A stretch of 64,000 nt of DNA from positions 169,863 to 233,862 of the forward strand of contig KQ959677.1 of the NCBI GenBank assembly GCA_001552935.1, given 5' to 3'. Positions within the stretch are counted from its first letter, which is position 1. Every line of letters begins with the position of its first letter. Position numbers and translations under genes: made by a program. Below, piece by piece: positions 1 to 9,012 of this stretch. The notes beneath the pieces are model-generated. The model worked only from the letters and a program-made list of their open reading frames with translations, had not been told where the DNA came from and made no database searches. Origin of the DNA: Umbribacter vaginalis. Lineage in GTDB: Bacteria; Actinomycetota; Coriobacteriia; Coriobacteriales; Eggerthellaceae.

Positions 1-995
1 TACGGAAACACGTGCAATTTACAAAATTGAGCAGCGCGAATAGCGTGCACCGTAGCATCAAAATCGGCATCCGTTTCCCCCGGAAAGCCAACAATAACAT
101 CCGTTGATAACGCAATTGATGGCATCAACGAGCGCAAACGTGCCACAAGATCTAAATACGTTTCAATCGAATAATCGCGCTCCATCGCTTCTAAAATACG
201 CGTAGAGCCCGATTGCATAGGCAGATGAAGATGCCTGCAAATACGTCCTTTATGCTGCGCCATCAACTCAATAAGTTCATCATCAATATTTTGTGGCTCT
301 ACACTCGATAAACGAAAACGAAGCGGTGCTTGATCGCTGCTATGTATATCGGCGGTAAGCTCAAGCAATTTTTCTAGCAAACGCGCAAGTGTAATGCCTT
401 CATAACAATAGGATCCAGTATTGATACCCGTAAGAACAATTTCACGCACTCCTGCTTGTGCGTAATCGAGCACTTCATCAATAACGTCGTACGCATTGCG
501 CGATGTTGCTTTCCCACGAGCAACATGAACAATACAAAACGTGCACGCGTGATCACACCCATCTTGAATTTTAATACTCACACGCGTACGAAAATGTTCA
601 CCAACGCGCTGTGGACGCTGTGGCAGGCTTACGCCGGTGTCTGGCGTGCCGTGCTCCAATTCATCAGAAAAATAGTGACCATCCAACTCTTTTACGAGTG
701 AAGCTTTAGGAATTACTTGTACGCGTGAATCAATGTCTGAAAATTCAGATGGATGAAGTGCACTTGCACACCCTGTTACCACAACGTGCGCGAAGCAATT
801 ATGCCTAAGCGCACTACGTGTTGCTTTGCGTGCTTTTTTATCGGCTTCTCCTGTAACAGTACACGTATTAATAACTACTAAATCGGCTTCATCAAGCGCA
901 GACAACTCAGCACCTCGCGTCAAAAAAAGAGCTGTTAGTTGGTCTGACTCAACCTTGTTTACCTTACAACCAAGGTTAATAACGTGAAACTTCAC
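1..995 (-). CDS. mtaB: tRNA methylthiotransferase MtaB, partial
   Basis: Radical-SAM enzyme of the MiaB family that adds a methylthio group to t6A37 of tRNAs. The N-terminal MTTase domain has its three cluster cysteines (LGCKVN C10, NTCTVT C45, VTGCAS C76), and the radical-SAM CX3CX2C is at C147, C151 and C154 (GCDHACTFC). The LGCKVN and CTFC forms fit the MtaB/YqeV subgroup better than MiaB or RimO. The start is GTG at 995, preceded by TAGGAG five to six bases upstream; that Shine-Dalgarno overlaps the dnaJ stop, so the pair is probably translationally coupled. The C-terminal part, including the TRAM domain, lies beyond the left edge. It is the last visible gene of the hrcA-dnaJ-mtaB unit. 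Confidence 0.9.
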   Translation of the reverse strand, partial: MKFHVINLGCKVNKVESDQLTALFLTRGAELSALDEADLVVINTCTVTGEADKKARKATRSALRHNCFAHVVVTGCASALHPSEFSDIDSRVQVIPKASLVKELDGHYFSDELEHGTPDTGVSLPQRPQRVGEHFRTRVSIKIQDGCDHACTFCIVHVARGKATSRNAYDVIDEVLDYAQAGVREIVLTGINTGSYCYEGITLARLLEKLLELTADIHSSDQAPLRFRLSSVEPQNIDDELIELMAQHKGRICRHLHLPMQSGSTRILEAMERDYSIETYLDLVARLRSLMPSIALSTDVIVGFPGETDADFDATVHAIRAAQFCKLHVFP

Positions 996-1003
996 ACAAG
1001 CTC

Positions 1004-2116
1004 CTAGTTAAACACGTCGCGCAATTTTTCAAGAGGGCTGCGACAGTCGCTAATAGTTTCTTTTCGAAGTGCAGCAAATTGTTCGAGTAATTCACGTTGC
1101 TTCTTATCGAGTTTTTTCGGTATAACGATACCAATATGGATAAACAAATCCCCGCGCGCCTCACTTCTAAAACGAGGCATACCATGGCCTTTTGCACGAA
1201 CGACTTGACCGTATTGACAGCCCTCAGGAACGTTGAAGCTTACAATTTCATCGGGCATAATACCCTCAATGGTCATTTTGCTGCCCAAACTTGCTTGAAC
1301 CATAGATACATTTGTTTTAACGTGAAGATTATCGCCATCGCGCTCAAAGAGCGTGTCATCTTCAATGCGACACGTAACAATCAAATCGCCTGAATGAGCA
1401 CCGCGCAAGCCAGCTTCGCCAAAACCACTTAAGCGCAGCTGCTGAGAATCACGAATACCAGCAGGAATTTCAACCGTAACTTTTTGACGATCGGGAACGC
1501 GACCTTGTCCATCGCATTCACTGCATGGCTTGTCGATAATACGTCCACAGCCACGACATTCTTTACACGGGCTTGTTGTTTGCATATCACCTAAAAAGGT
1601 ACGCTGGACACTTACAACACGTCCGCTTCCATTACAATGAGGACACGTAACTTCTTTGCCATTTTCACCTAAGCCGCTTGCATGGCATTCAGGACAGGGC
1701 GATAAACGATCGTACACAATTTCTTTTTTAACGCCACATGCAACTTCTTTTAGCGTTAAGCGCAGGCCAACTCCCATATCACGCCCTTCACGGCGTTGCT
1801 GAGCATTCATGCCACCATTAAAAAACGTACTAAAGATGTCACCCATGCCGCCAAAAATATCATCAAAGCCGCTAAATCCGGCACTCTCTGATGCTGCTGA
1901 TCCAGGAATAGTGCCAAAACGATCGTACGCTTGGCGCTTTGAGGAGTCTGATAACACATCATATGCTTCATTAAGTTCTTTGAACTGCTCTTCTGCACCT
2001 TCCGAAGAATTAACATCGGGATGCAATTTACGTGCTTTTGAGCGAAATGCTTTCTTAATTTCGCTTTCAGATGCATCGCGATTAACTCCCAGGATCTCAT
2101 ACAGATCTTTTGCCAT
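1004..2116 (-). CDS. dnaJ: Chaperone protein DnaJ
   Basis: Hsp40 co-chaperone that stimulates the DnaK ATPase and delivers unfolded clients. The J domain carries HPD at residues 32-34, followed by a short Gly/Phe-rich linker (about 70-105). Four zinc-finger repeats have cysteine pairs near 141/144, 158/161, 184/187 and 198/201, making this a type I DnaJ. The third repeat reads CKECRGCG, with Cys in place of the usual small residue. Length 370 is normal. The start ATG at 2116 has AAGGAGG ten bases upstream. It lies 85 bp behind hrcA and 8 bp ahead of mtaB; dnaK and grpE are not in the window. Expected to be under HrcA/CIRCE control. Confidence 0.97.
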   Translation of the reverse strand: MAKDLYEILGVNRDASESEIKKAFRSKARKLHPDVNSSEGAEEQFKELNEAYDVLSDSSKRQAYDRFGTIPGSAASESAGFSGFDDIFGGMGDIFSTFFNGGMNAQQRREGRDMGVGLRLTLKEVACGVKKEIVYDRLSPCPECHASGLGENGKEVTCPHCNGSGRVVSVQRTFLGDMQTTSPCKECRGCGRIIDKPCSECDGQGRVPDRQKVTVEIPAGIRDSQQLRLSGFGEAGLRGAHSGDLIVTCRIEDDTLFERDGDNLHVKTNVSMVQASLGSKMTIEGIMPDEIVSFNVPEGCQYGQVVRAKGHGMPRFRSEARGDLFIHIGIVIPKKLDKKQRELLEQFAALRKETISDCRSPLEKLRDVFN

Positions 2117-2201
2117 AAACGAGCGGCCTCCTTAGTATTGGCACGTATTATGAATAATCGTACATACCATAACGATATACACTATCTTTCGTATTAAAAT
2201 A

Positions 2202-3227
2202 CTATTGTGCATCATTAAGCGCTTGAATAGCACTTTGCACCGCTTTGATTACCTTACTGTAATCAAGCCGTGTTGGTCCAATAACTGCAACAACACCTGC
2301 GTTATCTCCGCTTCCATAGCGTCCTGTTACTACTGAAACACCTGAAAGTGCGTCTTGTTTATTCTCGCTACCTATGCTCACTTGCAAGGTATTTGTGCAC
2401 TGTGTCTGATTATGGTCGAGCATCTGGAAAAGCACGGTATCGTTTTCAAGAATTTGCATAAGCGGCACAATGCTTGCAGTGTCGCTAAATTCCGGTTTTT
2501 TAGCAAGACTTGACATACCTACACGATGCGATCGAGGTGCGGTTTTCTCATCGTGCAAGCATAACAGCACTGCTTCTAACACCTGTTGTTCAATACTCGT
2601 ACGAATTATTCCCCGTTCATAAAGTATATGAAGATCGCTTTCCCTAAAATCATTACACGTATGTCCTACCAGAATGTTATTAAGACGCTCTTGCAATTCG
2701 CTCAGTTCTTGCGCAGAACACTCACATGAAAGCTCGATGTGCTTGTTTAAAACCTTACCATTTTTTGTAACAACAACAGCAACAATATGGATATCACTGA
2801 GCGCAACAAGCGTAAGTTGCTGTATAGGAGACTGATCGGCTTTCGGCTCGTATACAACCGATAAACAATCAGTAAAACTACTTAACGCACTCGAAGCTAA
2901 TTCCAGCTTTTCGTCAAGTTCAAGCGCTTTGTTCTTCAAGTGTTGAATAAGAGCTGGAGAAGCGCTCGACTCTTGTAAAACACCTGATGCGATAAGGTCG
3001 TTTACAAAAGCACGATATCCTCTATCAGTAGGAACACGTCCTGCAGACGTATGCGGCTGTGAAATATACCCCTCATCTTCAAGGAATGAAAGTTCATTTC
3101 GGACGGTAGCAGGGCTTACGCCTAAACGGTAGCGTTGTGTGAGCGTGCGAGAACCCACAGGAAGTGCCCATGAAACGTATTCTTCAATAAGAAGTGCTAA
3201 AACACGTGCACGTCTATCCGATAACAC
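2202..3227 (-). CDS. hrcA: Heat-inducible transcription repressor HrcA
   Basis: Repressor of class I heat-shock genes that binds CIRCE operators with help from GroEL. The N-terminal winged helix-turn-helix (about 1-75) contains the family-typical VSPATVRNELSFLE and the PHTSAGRVPTD wing; the remainder is the HrcA dimerisation and inserted domain. Length 341 is typical. The start is GTG at 3227 with a strong AAAGGAGG. A CIRCE palindrome lies 44 bp upstream, so the gene is very probably autoregulated. It heads hrcA-dnaJ-mtaB. Confidence 0.96.
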   Translation of the reverse strand: MLSDRRARVLALLIEEYVSWALPVGSRTLTQRYRLGVSPATVRNELSFLEDEGYISQPHTSAGRVPTDRGYRAFVNDLIASGVLQESSASPALIQHLKNKALELDEKLELASSALSSFTDCLSVVYEPKADQSPIQQLTLVALSDIHIVAVVVTKNGKVLNKHIELSCECSAQELSELQERLNNILVGHTCNDFRESDLHILYERGIIRTSIEQQVLEAVLLCLHDEKTAPRSHRVGMSSLAKKPEFSDTASIVPLMQILENDTVLFQMLDHNQTQCTNTLQVSIGSENKQDALSGVSVVTGRYGSGDNAGVVAVIGPTRLDYSKVIKAVQSAIQALNDAQ

Positions 3228-3270
3228 TTGTCCTCCTTTCCTTGTAGACTCCTACGATTGCAATGCCATT

Positions 3271-3297
3271 CTAGCAATTGTCCAAGACGAGTGCTAA
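3271..3297 (-). promoter_or_regulatory. CIRCE operator (HrcA binding site)
   Basis: Inverted repeat with the exact CIRCE geometry of 9-N9-9. In the hrcA direction it reads TTAGCACTC, nine bases, AATTGCTAG. The first arm matches the consensus 9/9 and the second 6/9. Its place 44 bp upstream of the hrcA start supports autoregulation. The imperfect distal arm suggests somewhat weaker binding than a perfect element. Confidence 0.9.
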
Positions 3298-3515
3298 CGA
3301 AGCAAGAAATCTCCTAAAAACTTACGTTTAAGGATACGTGTTACAAGTGCGTACAAGCAGTGGTGGTATCTTCAACAACGTGTTTTGAATGCAGATGAAA
3401 CCATGGAAAATGCTTATGTGTTGAGATACATGGAAAAGAGAGAGTATGAAATCAGGTATAACGGTAATGGTGCGCTTACATACAGACACAACAGATACAT
3501 ACGCTAACAAGCTAT

Positions 3516-4670
3516 TTACAAAGCGTTGTAAGGAGTACTGCTATCGAGTAAAGCGCTAAAAATTTCATTACCACACAACCAACCGCGCTCAGTGGGGACA
3601 AAGCGTCCGTTCACATGCGCACACAAGCCACGTTCTGCAAGTTCATCAAGAATTGCGCGCACGCGAGGAACAACGCTGCATGCTTCCTGAACAAATGCAT
3701 CGCTTAAGCCGCACGACATACGCATACCGAGCATTGCATCTTCAGCATAGCGCTCAGCAAGCGTAAGCGAATCGATGCACACGCGATCATTCGCTTTCTG
3801 CAAAAAGCGCTTGCGGCCCCAGGAGCCTTGCTGCATGCTCACACTTCCCTCACCTAAGCCTAAGTAGCTGCGCGATGTCCAATACGCGCAGTTGTGTTCA
3901 CACTCAAAACCGCGCTGCGCATAACTTGCTACTTCATAGCGATGAAAACCATTCTCTGTTAACAAGGCTTCTGCAATAAGCATATGACGTGCAGCTACAT
4001 CATCATCAACATCGGGCATACGGCCTTGCGCTACACGCATTGCAAATGGCGTATTATCTTCTATGCTTAAAGGATATACGCTTATGTGTGTGATACCCAA
4101 ATCTATTGCACGCTGAACACTGTGTGAAAATGATTCGTCACTTTGACCTGGAATTCCACACATAAGATCGATGCTTACCTTTGATACAGAGCGCTGTGCT
4201 ATGCAGATAGCATCCTGCGCACGGCGCGCCGTATGAATGCGTCCAAGCAGCGATAAAATTGTATCGTCAAAGCTTTGAACACCCAAAGAAACGCGCGTAA
4301 CACCACGGCTGGAGAGTACCTGTAACAGCTGGTCAGTTAAACTTTCGGGATTTGCTTCAAGCGTACATTCCAACGGATGATGCTTCAAATCACACAGATC
4401 AAAGAGCGCATCAAACACGCGCACTAAACGTTCAAGTCCCAAATAGCTGGGCGTTCCACCACCAACGTAGATTGTCTTAAGAGTGTCAAGTTCACCACGC
4501 TTAGCATGCTGATACAGCGCGTCTATAAGCGTTTGCGTGTACGTATCCATTGCTGGATTATCGGGCGCACTCGCACGCGTTTTGAAATCACAATAAGCGC
4601 AGCGCTTCGCACAAAACGGTACGTGAATGTACAACGCTTGATACGCATCGCTTACATCAGGCGCGTTCAT
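3516..4670 (-). CDS. hemW: Radical SAM heme chaperone HemW
   Basis: HemN-like radical-SAM protein; the HemW family binds heme and passes it to respiratory proteins rather than oxidising coproporphyrinogen. The [4Fe-4S] motif CAKRCAYCDF is near the N-terminus (C20, C24, C27 from this start) and lacks the extra cysteine usual in true HemN. GGGTPS and EANPES motifs and a HemN C-terminal domain follow. I chose ATG 4670, which overlaps the end of dus by 14 bp; an upstream in-frame GTG at 4709 would add 13 residues but has no ribosome binding site. It sits directly downstream of dus and lepA on the same strand, a common Gram-positive order (lepA-hemW-hrcA). Confidence 0.9.
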   Translation of the reverse strand: MNAPDVSDAYQALYIHVPFCAKRCAYCDFKTRASAPDNPAMDTYTQTLIDALYQHAKRGELDTLKTIYVGGGTPSYLGLERLVRVFDALFDLCDLKHHPLECTLEANPESLTDQLLQVLSSRGVTRVSLGVQSFDDTILSLLGRIHTARRAQDAICIAQRSVSKVSIDLMCGIPGQSDESFSHSVQRAIDLGITHISVYPLSIEDNTPFAMRVAQGRMPDVDDDVAARHMLIAEALLTENGFHRYEVASYAQRGFECEHNCAYWTSRSYLGLGEGSVSMQQGSWGRKRFLQKANDRVCIDSLTLAERYAEDAMLGMRMSCGLSDAFVQEACSVVPRVRAILDELAERGLCAHVNGRFVPTERGWLCGNEIFSALLDSSTPYNAL

Positions 4671-5979
4671 CGCATGTCTCGCTTGTAACGTGTTCGTTTT
4701 CGTGGGCACGTTCGTGAACAGGCGCAGGTGCGCTTTCAGGTGTGGGCGCGGGAGTGGATGCAGAGTGTTTTGCTGTCTGTAAACAAACGGTGCTTGTCTG
4801 TTCTGAGGTGGAAGCTAGCTGACATTCAAGTTCGTCAAAAACATCCAGATAGTCTTGAAGCGTTAAGCAAGAACAAATGCGAGCGCGCGCATGCGTTGCA
4901 CCAGGTAATCCCGATACATACCACATAGCATAGCTGCGCATTTTTTTCAGTGAAAAGTCAAACTGAGCAAGCATACGTGCATGAGTACGCGCACATTCAA
5001 GGCGTTCAGCAGGTGAAACGTACACATCGTGCGGAATATCTATTCCGCTGCGGTACGCATCTATTGCATTGCGAACACTGCGAAACACCCATGGATTTCC
5101 TTGTGAAGCGCGTGCAATCATAATGCCATCGCAATTCGTTTCTTTATACAGAGCAATTGCGTCAGCCCCGCCACGAACATCACCATTTCCGATAACAGGA
5201 ATCGATACCGCCGCTTTAACACGCGCAATCGCAGCACGTGATGATACTCCCCGATACATCTGTTGCGCATAACGCCCATGAACCGTAAGTAATGAGGCGC
5301 CTGATTGCTCCATACGCTGGGCAAATGACACGCATGTTTCACGATCAAGGTAATAGCCACGACGAAACTTTACACCAACAGCGCAGCTTACACTATCACT
5401 CACAGCGCGCACAATGCTCGCAGCACGCGCAGGTTCTTCCATAAGCGCACTTCCGTCACCCTTGCTTACAATTTTTCGGGCAGGACAGCCCATATTGATG
5501 TCAATATATGCCAAATGAGTTCCAAGATGCTCCTGTACAAAAGCAGCTTCGTGAGCCATCACAGAAGCGTCATGTCCAAAAATTTGCACCGCAACATACG
5601 GCTCATGTGCGCCAAGGGCAATTAAGTCGAGCGTCTTTTCGCTGTGATATTCAAGGCCTTTCGTAGACACCATTTCCGTATACGCTAAAGACGCACCTGC
5701 TTGCAAAGCTAATTGACGATACACAACATCACTCACGCCTGCCATCGGTGCACATACAATCGGATAGCAGGCAAAAAAAGCCTCAAAATCAAACGGCTTT
5801 GGCTCTGATGCGTACCGAGCATCTGATGCTTGGTGCGCACTTGCACATGAACAATCAACATGCGTCATGTTAGTTTGCATAGACGGATTTTGTTGTTCTG
5901 AATATAAAGGTATGTCACGCGCTGAAACGCATGCGCAGGAAGGCGCACTATTCGTATGTGCATTTTCAAATCTTGACAT
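4657..5979 (-). CDS. dus: tRNA-dihydrouridine synthase (DusB-like)
   Basis: FMN- and NADPH-dependent enzyme reducing uridine to dihydrouridine in tRNA D-loops. The TIM barrel begins around residue 73 (VCAPMAGVSD). The catalytic cysteine is C165 in NMGCPARK, and FMN-binding segments KFRRGY, VHGRY, GNGDV and ARASQGNPW follow in order. The protein is 440 residues against about 320-340 for the family. The excess is a hydrophilic N-terminal segment of about 70 residues and a Pro/Ala/Glu/His-rich C-terminal tail of about 45. The start is uncertain: no good Shine-Dalgarno precedes 5979, and internal ATGs occur at residues 34 and 38. The gene lies 33 bp downstream of lepA. Confidence 0.92.
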   Translation of the reverse strand: MSRFENAHTNSAPSCACVSARDIPLYSEQQNPSMQTNMTHVDCSCASAHQASDARYASEPKPFDFEAFFACYPIVCAPMAGVSDVVYRQLALQAGASLAYTEMVSTKGLEYHSEKTLDLIALGAHEPYVAVQIFGHDASVMAHEAAFVQEHLGTHLAYIDINMGCPARKIVSKGDGSALMEEPARAASIVRAVSDSVSCAVGVKFRRGYYLDRETCVSFAQRMEQSGASLLTVHGRYAQQMYRGVSSRAAIARVKAAVSIPVIGNGDVRGGADAIALYKETNCDGIMIARASQGNPWVFRSVRNAIDAYRSGIDIPHDVYVSPAERLECARTHARMLAQFDFSLKKMRSYAMWYVSGLPGATHARARICSCLTLQDYLDVFDELECQLASTSEQTSTVCLQTAKHSASTPAPTPESAPAPVHERAHENEHVTSETCDERA

Positions 5980-6012
5980 TCAAATTCGCTTTCTGGTAAA
6001 TCTTCAACGCTG

Positions 6013-7842
6013 TTAGTTATCCACTTTAAGAATTGCCATAAACGCTTCTTGAGGTACGTCAACATTGCCGATACTTTTCATGCGTTTTTTGCCTTCTTTT
6101 TGCTTCTCAAGCAGTTTTCGTTTGCGCGAAATATCGCCACCGTAACATTTTGCAAGAACATCCTTGCGCTTAGCACGAACAGTTTCGCGCGCAAGCACAC
6201 GCCCGCCAACAGCTGCCTGGATGGGCACTTCAAACATCTGACGTGGAATAATATCTTTAAGTTTTTCAGTAAGAATGCGTCCTCGCTCGTAGGCTTTGTC
6301 TTTATGGATAATAAACGACAGCGCATCGACTGGTTTTCCAGCAAGCAAAATATCAAGCTTCACTAAGTTGCTGGGCTTATAGCCAAGAAATTCATAATCA
6401 AGCGATGCGTAGCCTTTGGTGCTCGATTTCAACTTGTCAAAATAGTCCATAATAAGCTCGGAGAGTGGCATTTCCCACACAAGTTCTACTGTTGTTGGCG
6501 AAAGGTAATTCATCGTAATAAATGTTGCACGCCGCGACACGCTTAAATCCATCACAGCGCCCACGTAATCGGGTGGTACTAAAATTTTAACGGTTAAATA
6601 GGGTTCTTCAATCTGTGCGATTTCACTTGGATCAGGCAGTTCCTGAGGCGAATGCAGGCAGATACACTCCTTATTGCGCAAATAGACTTTATACTCAACA
6701 GAAGGTGCTGTTGCTAACAAGTTCAAACCGAATTCACGCTCAAGCCTCTCTTCAATGACTTCCATATGCAAAAGACCTAAAAACCCTACACGAAACCCAA
6801 AGCCAAGTGCATGTGATTTTTCTTGTTCCCACACAAGTGCAGGATCGTTTAACGACAACTTCTCTAAAGCTTCACGCAAGGGTTCAAACTGATCGCCTTC
6901 GATAGGAAATAAACCCACAAATACCATCGGCTTAACATCACGGTATCCAGCAAGTGGCTCGCTTGCTGGTGTATCAAAATGCGTAATGGTATCGCCTACT
7001 TTCACAAGCGATACGTCTTTAAGCCCGGTAACAACAAATCCAACATCACCCACATTAAGTGATGGAAGCGAAAGTTCAGCAGGAGTTTTGACACCCAAAT
7101 CTTCAATTAAGGCATCGTTATGAGTTGCCATAAATTGAATATGATCGCCTTGCGACAAATATCCATCAACAACACGAACAAAGGCAATAACGCCACGATA
7201 CGGATCGAAATACGAATCGAAAATAAGCGCACGCAATGCAGCGTGCTGATCGCCTTGAGGAGGCGATACATTGTAGACAATAGATTCAAGTAAGTCTTGT
7301 ACACCCACACCTGTTTTTGCAGAACAAAGCACAGCGTCTTGTGCTGGAATTGCAAGGGCTTCCTCAATTTGAGCTTTTACACGTTCAGGTTCGGCAGCAG
7401 GTAAATCAATTTTGTTAATGAGCGGCACAATATCGAGATTGGCATTCATAGCCATCATTGCGTTAGCAAGTGTTTGCGCTTCAACACCTTGTGTTGCATC
7501 CACAACAAGCACAGCACCTTCACAAGCAGCAAGCGAGCGTGACACTTCGTAGGTAAAGTCTACATGACCTGGAGTATCAATAAGATTAAGCTCGTATTCC
7601 TTGCCATCATGAGCCGTATATAATACCCGAACAGCCTGGCTTTTTATGGTAATGCCTCGTTCGCGTTCAATATCCATGCTATCAAGAATTTGCTGTTGCA
7701 TATCACGCTTTGCAACACTGCCGGTAATTTCAAGAATGCGATCAGAAAGCGTAGATTTTCCATGATCAATATGCGCAATAATCGAAAAATTACGTATGCG
7801 TGAGGGATCATGAGCTGTTGAAGTTTGTTCTTTACGTGGCAT
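6013..7842 (-). CDS. lepA: Elongation factor 4 (LepA) GTPase
   Basis: Ribosomal GTPase LepA/EF4, which acts on stalled or initiating ribosomes. The GTPase motifs are HIDHGKST (residues 24-31), DTPGHVDF and NKID, followed by the translational-GTPase beta barrel and the LepA-specific C-terminal domain ([15 protein letters not shown] near the end). Length 609 is normal. The start ATG at 7842 has GGAG five bases upstream. It is the first gene of the leftward run lepA-dus-hemW and is divergent from rpsT. Confidence 0.97.
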   Translation of the reverse strand: MPRKEQTSTAHDPSRIRNFSIIAHIDHGKSTLSDRILEITGSVAKRDMQQQILDSMDIERERGITIKSQAVRVLYTAHDGKEYELNLIDTPGHVDFTYEVSRSLAACEGAVLVVDATQGVEAQTLANAMMAMNANLDIVPLINKIDLPAAEPERVKAQIEEALAIPAQDAVLCSAKTGVGVQDLLESIVYNVSPPQGDQHAALRALIFDSYFDPYRGVIAFVRVVDGYLSQGDHIQFMATHNDALIEDLGVKTPAELSLPSLNVGDVGFVVTGLKDVSLVKVGDTITHFDTPASEPLAGYRDVKPMVFVGLFPIEGDQFEPLREALEKLSLNDPALVWEQEKSHALGFGFRVGFLGLLHMEVIEERLEREFGLNLLATAPSVEYKVYLRNKECICLHSPQELPDPSEIAQIEEPYLTVKILVPPDYVGAVMDLSVSRRATFITMNYLSPTTVELVWEMPLSELIMDYFDKLKSSTKGYASLDYEFLGYKPSNLVKLDILLAGKPVDALSFIIHKDKAYERGRILTEKLKDIIPRQMFEVPIQAAVGGRVLARETVRAKRKDVLAKCYGGDISRKRKLLEKQKEGKKRMKSIGNVDVPQEAFMAILKVDN

Positions 7843-8026
7843 GAATACTCCATCTCGTTTCTAGGTCGATTACCTGCGCATAACATGTATAATAAATACT
7901 ACCATCGATGGAAAACCACCGATTGCTTAGAGCATATACGCAACCGTATTGCTAACAGCGTTCTATAATGTACCAAAGATTTCTGTGCTAATTATAGATA
8001 AACGATAAAGAATTACGGAAATATAA

Positions 8027-8055
8027 GCTACATTATTGAAAAAATATGTTAAAAT
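8027..8055 (+). promoter_or_regulatory. Candidate promoter of rpsT
   Basis: The AT-rich 257-bp spacer between divergent lepA and rpsT holds GCTACA (8027-8032), a 17-base spacer and TAAAAT (8050-8055), about 45 bp upstream of the rpsT start. The -35 is poor (3/6) and the -10 fair. Nothing else recognisable was seen in the spacer. Confidence 0.3.
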
Positions 8056-8099
8056 TTTTGAGTTTTCGGTAAGAAACCCACGTTTTATGGAGGATTAGA

Positions 8100-8582
8100 G
8101 TGGCGAACATTAAGAGTCAAAAGAAACGCATTATCACCAATGAAAAAGCACGTTTGCGCAATCGTGCCGTGAAATCGGAGCTGAAAACTGCAACACGTCG
8201 AGTACGCGAAGCAGTTGCTGCTGGCGCAGGTCAGGAAGCATACCGTGCAGCTTTAAGCGCATGTCGCTTGTTAGATAAAGCTGTATCTGCTGGAGTTATT
8301 CACAAAAATCAGGGTGCTAATCGCAAATCGGGTGTTATGCTTCTTGCAAATACCATCGTAAGCCAAGCCGATCGCGATGCTTATGTAAAACCCGCAAAAG
8401 CTGAAAAGAAAACTGGCACCAGCAAGGCCGATAAAAAGGCAGCTCGCGCAAAAGAGCAAGAACAAGCTAATAAGGAAAAAGCCAAGCGTGTTGCAGATCA
8501 CAAAAAAGCTGTGAGTGCTGCTGCAAAACGCAAAGCAGCTGAACCTAAACAGGAAGAGGAAGCTGCCGGTGAGGCTGAATAG
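8100..8582 (+). CDS. rpsT: 30S ribosomal protein S20 with long C-terminal tail
   Basis: S20 binds 16S rRNA early in 30S assembly. The first ~90 residues ([10 protein letters not shown] start, [24 protein letters not shown]) are ordinary S20. Total length is 160 against about 85-95 for the family. The extra ~65 residues are almost entirely Lys, Ala, Glu, Gln and Asp, with an acidic end, and look like a charged helical or disordered tail. The start is GTG at 8100 with GGAGG a few bases upstream. The gene is monocistronic, followed by a strong terminator. Confidence 0.95.
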   Translation: MANIKSQKKRIITNEKARLRNRAVKSELKTATRRVREAVAAGAGQEAYRAALSACRLLDKAVSAGVIHKNQGANRKSGVMLLANTIVSQADRDAYVKPAKAEKKTGTSKADKKAARAKEQEQANKEKAKRVADHKKAVSAAAKRKAAEPKQEEEAAGEAE

Positions 8583-8632
8583 CCTGCATTGGTGTATTAT
8601 TCCCCACTCATTTTGGTCTCTTACGTTTACTA

Positions 8633-8659
8633 AAAAGCTCCTGGTGCGCAGGAGCTTTT
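8633..8659. terminator. Bidirectional intrinsic terminator
   Basis: Perfect 11-bp stem AAAAGCTCCTG / CAGGAGCTTTT with loop GTGCG. T-runs are produced on both strands, so it can end rpsT (50 bp downstream of its stop) and copA transcripts arriving from the right. Confidence 0.92.
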
Positions 8660-8802
8660 CTCATATAAACTACGAGGCACAAAACACTGCGTAGATCGTG
8701 CTTTAGCCTACGTTATATAGAATGTAGCGTGCGCGCACCGTTATTGCACTACGCACCATGCTTATAAGCACTCTTGATACGCTGTAGCAGTATCTCTTAT
8801 GC

Positions 8803-9012
8803 CTACGACAACGATGTAACTTCATAGCCTGCTTCAACGATAGCGCCGCGCAGCGTATCATCACTTACATTAGCACTGCATTCTATCTGAGCATTTTTAT
8901 GTTCAAGACTTACTTCAACCTTTGTTACGCCATCAAGTGCTTCAAGCGCTTTGGTAACATGCGCAACACAGTGACCACACATCATTCCTTCGATTCCAAT
9001 TGTTTTCTGCAT
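8803..9012 (-). CDS. copZ: Nested CopZ-like copper chaperone reading frame inside copA
   Basis: The last 69 codons of copA form a complete CopZ-sized HMA protein: ATG at 9012, GMMCGHC motif, normal beta-alpha-beta length, shared stop. The ATG is preceded by AAAGGAGC (9019-9026) seven bases upstream, as good a Shine-Dalgarno as any in the window and unexpected inside a coding region. Inference: either two products are made (full CopA-CopZ and free CopZ), or separate copA and copZ genes were joined by loss of the copA stop and kept their signals. Whether internal initiation occurs cannot be told from sequence. Confidence 0.45.
   Translation of the reverse strand: MQKTIGIEGMMCGHCVAHVTKALEALDGVTKVEVSLEHKNAQIECSANVSDDTLRGAIVEAGYEVTSLS

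Noticed and set aside
3328..3510. 60-codon frame between hemW and hrcA
   Set aside because: No ribosome binding site or conserved features, and it occupies the hrcA promoter region.
8036..8041. TTGAAA as -35 of rpsT
   Set aside because: Only 8 bp separate it from the best -10, too short for a promoter; another -35 was preferred.
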